Positions 59,801 through 64,000 of a stretch of 64,000 bases of DNA are shown in pieces. The stretch spans positions 1,612,001-1,676,000 of the forward strand of contig OY720344.1 of NCBI GenBank assembly GCA_963082975.1, in the 5' to 3' direction. A program made the translations under genes and the position numbers. This stretch comes from Labia minor (lineage: Eukaryota; Arthropoda; Insecta; Dermaptera; Spongiphoridae). The notes under the pieces are model-generated. The model was not told the DNA's origin, did not search any database, and was given only the letters and a program-made list of their open reading frames with translations. Within the stretch, counting starts at the first letter, position 1, and every line of letters begins with the position of its first letter.

Positions 59801-62800
59801 TATATTTGTTTTTTTCCTACTATATTTTAAGTAAAACTAAAAAAAAAACAGTCATTCACATTCATATGTTCTAAATTTTTTAAAACATGTTCATAAATCT
59901 ATTAAAAAAAAACGATAATCTAATATTGAGAGAACGGTAGCGTTTTTAACACTTTCTTTTATGTAGAGGTAGAACATAGCAAAAGTTGCACATGTTGACA
60001 GACATCTCGTATTTCCATAGGCACTTAAAAAAATGAAAGAAAAATACAGAAAAAATACTCTTATTTGTTCATTACAAATAGTATGCCATTTACATTGCAA
60101 AAGCTTCTCTCGGAAGTTTTTCCAAAAACTTTGGTGTTATCTGTGGCGGAATGACAATCATTTTTTGGGTGATTGCCTCTTAAGTTCTTGAAGAGTTGTG
60201 GGGCGATGTTTATACACTTGAGCCTTTAAGTGTCAGATGACTTTACGGGCCAAGCGATGTCTCGTCACAAACAGAGAAGACGTCTAGGAAACAACTCTTA
60301 TGGCAAAATATTAATAATATTTCGCCTTAATAGCAGATGTTATTGTTGGATCGGTTGATTCTTCTCGTGAATGTTCACCAGTCAGCCAATGGAAAGCTAT
60401 GACCATTAAAAAATTTGATACTTAATTTTAGTAGTTTTTATGTTTTTGTATATCACAAATGAATTGATTAATTCACAATTTATAAGGTACGTAGCAATTC
60501 TATTGGTCCATTTAGTTGTTTTCCGTAAAATCGAATATAATAAATAGTAAATCAATCAGAGCACTAGGTTTAATAAATTTTTGTCTCGTCTTTTTATCGA
60601 TATTCTGGCTTTTTTCATCTCAGCACAATGCATGATAGATATGAGAGTTACAGTATTCTTCGATTGCCAGAGTTGCAGTAAATCATCTTTTTTGTCATGA
60701 AAGCTGTTTCTTTAAACCTTGAAGAATAAACTTCTTCTCCATGATACTTCATCTAAAACCAACTGAAAATGCTGAATAGGATTGTAAATTTCTCTGGACT
60801 CGGGAAGTCAGTAATCTTACAACAAAGGTTGACTTTGCAAAGCCTATCTGAGTCATCTTGCACATCTCCATTATTGTTGAATTGCAAGGCTCTCCATTGA
60901 CGAAATCTGTCTCTACTCTTAGTTTTTGAAAATTACGGTGTTTCTTTACATGGATCCCTGCTCCAATAATCATCTCTCTTCGGTTCTTAAGTATAGTGAC
61001 GAATAAAAGAGAACGACACTCTAGCTAGTGCAGCGTCTTTCTCAACATCATCTTTCTTTCCAGTTTTTATTCTTCCAAGGTTGATGAATTATCTGTTGAT
61101 GACCATTCTTTACCATCATCCAAATCTCAAGTGGATGAACGTGAATTTTTCCTTCGAGAAAAAGTTGCAGGGAGGAGTATATCTTCTTTTTCACTTGATC
61201 TGTAAAACTTTCGTATGGTATCGATTATTCGAAGGAATAGATAAATTGTCTGCAAATAATTCTTTATCACTCTTGTATGTATTGTGGCTTATGTTAAGGA
61301 ATTATTTTTATAAAATTATCACGTTTAAGAATTTTTTACCTGCAAAGATAATATTTGCGAATAATGTACCATAGTAATAACTCTCTTTCAGTGATATTTT
61401 TCTTCTCTCGGCTAACTATTCACCTAATATTAATTCCAAAGACAATAGAGAAACAAGAGTTGTAATTGACAATAATTAAATTTATTGTGAAAAGAATGTT
61501 AAAAAAATTAACAAACAAAAAAAAAAGGTAAAATAATATCAATAGTTATTTAATATATATATTATATTATAAGGATATTACCAGTCCGCGCTAGTATATA
61601 ATAAACAAGTTTTGTCGTTTCTCGCACTTTAGCACTAGAATTTCCCGCTTAAGATGGGTTAGTCATAAATAAAAAAACTTCTTGCTAAATTTTGTACTAG
61701 TGTGTGCTTTACACATATTTAATTTTTATTTGTAAAATAAAATTTATATTTAAATAATTTAACTTCTGAATTTATAATTAATAATATTAATAATTTTATT
61801 TGCTAGGAATTCTGCAGAAATTCTTAGTCCAAGTGAAGAAATAATTCCCGAAACTATTTCAACACCGGTAAATCTTTATTTTTATATCTTTTCATTTTTT
61901 TTTATTTTATTTAAAATATTTAATATTTATTTTTTTCTAGATACGCGGAGAACATCAAAATCATCATCGACGTTCAAGCGATTTTCAGGCACCACCTCCA
62001 CCTCCTCAAATTGGAGGACATGTGTCTTCTTGTTTACCAGTTCCTGCATTGTAAGAAATTTTTTGAAAATAATAACCATTCATTTTATAATTTAATATTT
62101 AAAAAATTATAGATTCGTGTGTTTCTTATATAATCATATTATAATTTAAAGTTTAATCTTCATTTATTTATAAATGTATTACTTTGAATCGATTAAAATC
62201 CATTCACTAGTTTAACGGGAAAATTGAATTTACATTTTTATTATGATTAAACAAAATAAAACTGGGATAAGTTAAATTAATTATACATGAAAACACGCAA
62301 TAATTAATGTTCATAGATTGAGAGATAATCTAATGAAAGATTGTTTTGCATTCACTACAAGATTTGACATACATATACAATATACATATCTAATTGAAAA
62401 TTGGTTATTCTTTCTTTTCATACAAAATTATTATGACTATACAAAGTAAAAATTGTTCAATATATATTAGCTGCTTCTACTTCCCTTGGCGGTCTTCTCA
62501 CCTACATAGATAGATTTGAGGGATATATACTATTTTATATGGATATATGTACTATATATTTATTTCATTTCATTTTTTAATTTAATACTGTAGTAATTTA
62601 ATAATAATAGTATAAATTATTACTCTTTAATCTCCATTATATATTAATTTTCTATTATATTTTTGTATTTATAAACATATTATAATTATCATAAATTTAA
62701 AGTTGAATTATTTTTAAAAATTTATATAATTCATATTCTTTTAAAATTGTTAACTAAATAAAAATTAATAACTTATATTTAGTAAAATTTTAAATAAATA

Positions 62801-64000
62801 TTATCTAATAATTATATTGAATGAATTCAAATTATAACTTAAAAAACTATTTAACTTTAATAATTTAATTTAACTATTATTATAAAAATAAAAATTAATT
62901 TATCCTATTATTGGAATTACTAAAATAATATTTTATATTCGGAATACTAGCGAATTATCTGAAAGGAATACACTCAGGCGATTATAACATTATAATATAA
63001 CATTCCCGCATAGACAAACTTGAAAAATAAATATAAATTAAAATAAAATAAAAAGAATTCATTAATTCTCCAGAACTTGAAACATAAAGATTTATAATTT
63101 TATAATATTTAATTATATACTTTTAAGAAATTTTCATATTCAATAAACTTAATTTTCTTTTCTAGATATAAGGCACTTTATCCATATAAACCTCAAAAAG
63201 CAGATGAATTAGAACTTCATAAAGGTGGAATTTATTTAGTCACTGAAAGATGTCAAGATGGCTGGTTCAAAGGAACCTTGAGTCGAACTACAAAAACTGG
63301 AGTATTTCCTGGAAATTATGTTACACCAGCAATGTATGTTTCTACATCACTTTTTAGTGTTTTTAATTAGGAAATTTTTCAAATATTCTTTTATTAAATT
63401 TTTACTTCTTATTTAGGCCTCTTACAAATCATTCTCGAGGCACACGTACAAATGGCACTACAAGTAGCAATGCAGGATCACCACGAAATAGTGCTTCTTC
63501 TAATTTTGCTCGAACAAGCTCAAAGCAAAATAATCTTCATTTAACTTTTATCCCTAGAGCGACAGGCCAACAAACGGCAAATCTTCAACCCCCTGAATTA
63601 CCTCCACGATCGGCAAGTCCAAATGTCGCCCATATATCAACATCATGGCATGGTCCTCCTCAGGTAAACACTTAATTCCTTTTCATGATCAAAAGATATA
63701 TTCAAATGGAAATAAATTATTATTGAAAAATATTATTTAAATTAATATCTTATTTTTACATTGGAAGCAAAAATTTCATAAATTGATAAGGATTCATATC
63801 CCCTGTCATTAAAAAGTATTTATTATCTTATCATGGTTGCATTTCAGGATTCTGGCGTTTCCAGTGCAGTGCCCCCTCTAAATGAAATTACTGGTACCCC
63901 ATTGGGACGGTCTAGATCAGCTGTAATGGGTGCCGCCTCAACTTCTAATTCACTTGCCTCTCCTCAAATAACAAGTATAGCTGCACCGCCTAATGTAACT
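56869..64000 (+). CDS. E3 ubiquitin ligase POSH/SH3RF, partial (3' end outside window), 11 exons seen
   Basis: Exons are 56869-57332, 57584-57698, 57790-57888, 57944-58080, 58194-58402, 59391-59556, 61807-61867, 61941-62050, 63166-63333, 63417-63663 and 63848 to the edge, coding 643 aa so far (human POSH 888). POSH is a RING ligase and scaffold joining Rac to the JNK cascade; in flies it also tunes immune signalling. The C3HC4 RING is C12, C15, C28, H30, C33, C36, C49, C52, within [11 protein letters not shown] and [13 protein letters not shown]3-1 is at about 143-197 (ARAIYDY ... GIFPLAYVQ), SH3-2 at 203-258 (AQYDF ... [12 protein letters not shown]) and SH3-3 at 454-510 ([20 protein letters not shown]). 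Ser/Thr/Pro-rich linkers separate them. A fourth SH3 is expected beyond the edge. Introns 5 and 6 carry transposon insertions. Confidence 0.95.
58891..59206. mobile_element. pogo-type MITE in POSH intron 5
   Basis: Ends CAGTGAATGCTCTATATAAG and TTTATATAGAGCGTTTTACTG are inverted repeats of about 24 bp bounded by TA dinucleotides. 316 bp, no ORF. The terminal sequence is related to, but distinct from, the element at 40863. Confidence 0.8.
59621..61648 (-). mobile_element. Decayed DNA transposon in POSH intron 6
   Basis: The intron is 2250 bp, mostly less AT-rich than its neighbours. The minus strand holds [17 protein letters not shown] (about 60170-60225) followed in another frame by [18 protein letters not shown], which resembles the C-terminus of Tc1/mariner-superfamily DDE transposases. 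Further stop-riddled frames lie at 60740-61380, including a 74-codon ORF without known motif. CTAAGCGGG at the left and CCCGCTTAAG at the right could be termini, but the match is short and the boundaries are uncertain. Confidence 0.35.

Noticed and set aside
1-64000. CRISPR arrays, prokaryotic operons or phage genes
   Set aside because: No spaced direct repeats of the right kind, and intron-containing genes throughout show eukaryotic nuclear DNA.

Overview
The window is AT-rich animal nuclear DNA. Coding sequence is split by short introns with GT...AG borders, and the genes are metazoan: an IKK-alpha/beta-type kinase, POSH/SH3RF, NDFIP, SNAPIN, SDE2, TIMM50, TOMM6, TRAPPC3, ATP synthase delta, GNS and N6AMT1. 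The AT-richness, mariner, pogo and hAT relics and compact gene structures suggest an arthropod, perhaps a copepod crustacean such as a sea louse. The species is inference; no species marker was tested.

Layout. Positions 1-16035 hold no convincing gene. They contain simple repeats and nested repeat families: family A at six sites in the window, family B at four, and foldback families C, D and E. They also include a structure of about 5.4 kb with inverted arms of about 1 kb (1122-6531), a mariner tail and fragments of LINE and Ty3-type reverse transcriptase. Positions 16036-35000 are gene-dense: N6AMT1 and SNAPIN (minus strand, stop and start codons sharing one base as TAATG), a CYTH-domain protein (+), ATP5F1D (-), TRAPPC3 (+), then a repeat cluster with a Penelope-like RT relic, a broken mariner and a hAT-type MITE with a perfect 8-bp duplication. 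TIMM50 (+) and GNS (-) follow tail to tail 68 bp apart, then a TOMM6 pseudogene and intact TOMM6 (-). Positions 35073-40665 are a complete 14-exon IKK gene coding for 756 aa. Positions 40666-50781 are repeat-rich, with a pogo-type element, a 680-bp hAT-type element, one small secreted-peptide-like ORF, SDE2 (-) and a frameshifted LINE. NDFIP (+) is at 50782-52920. POSH (+) begins at 56869 and runs off the right edge.

How the genes relate. They do not form one pathway. TIMM50, TOMM6 and ATP5F1D act in mitochondria. SNAPIN and GNS act in lysosome biology, TRAPPC3 and NDFIP in Golgi traffic and membrane-linked ubiquitylation. IKK and POSH are signalling scaffold or kinase proteins that meet in JNK/NF-kB immune signalling in insects. 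N6AMT1 modifies the release factor eRF1, and SDE2 acts in splicing and genome stability. All exon models were built by hand from reading frame and splice sites, and each complete multi-exon model sums to a whole number of codons.
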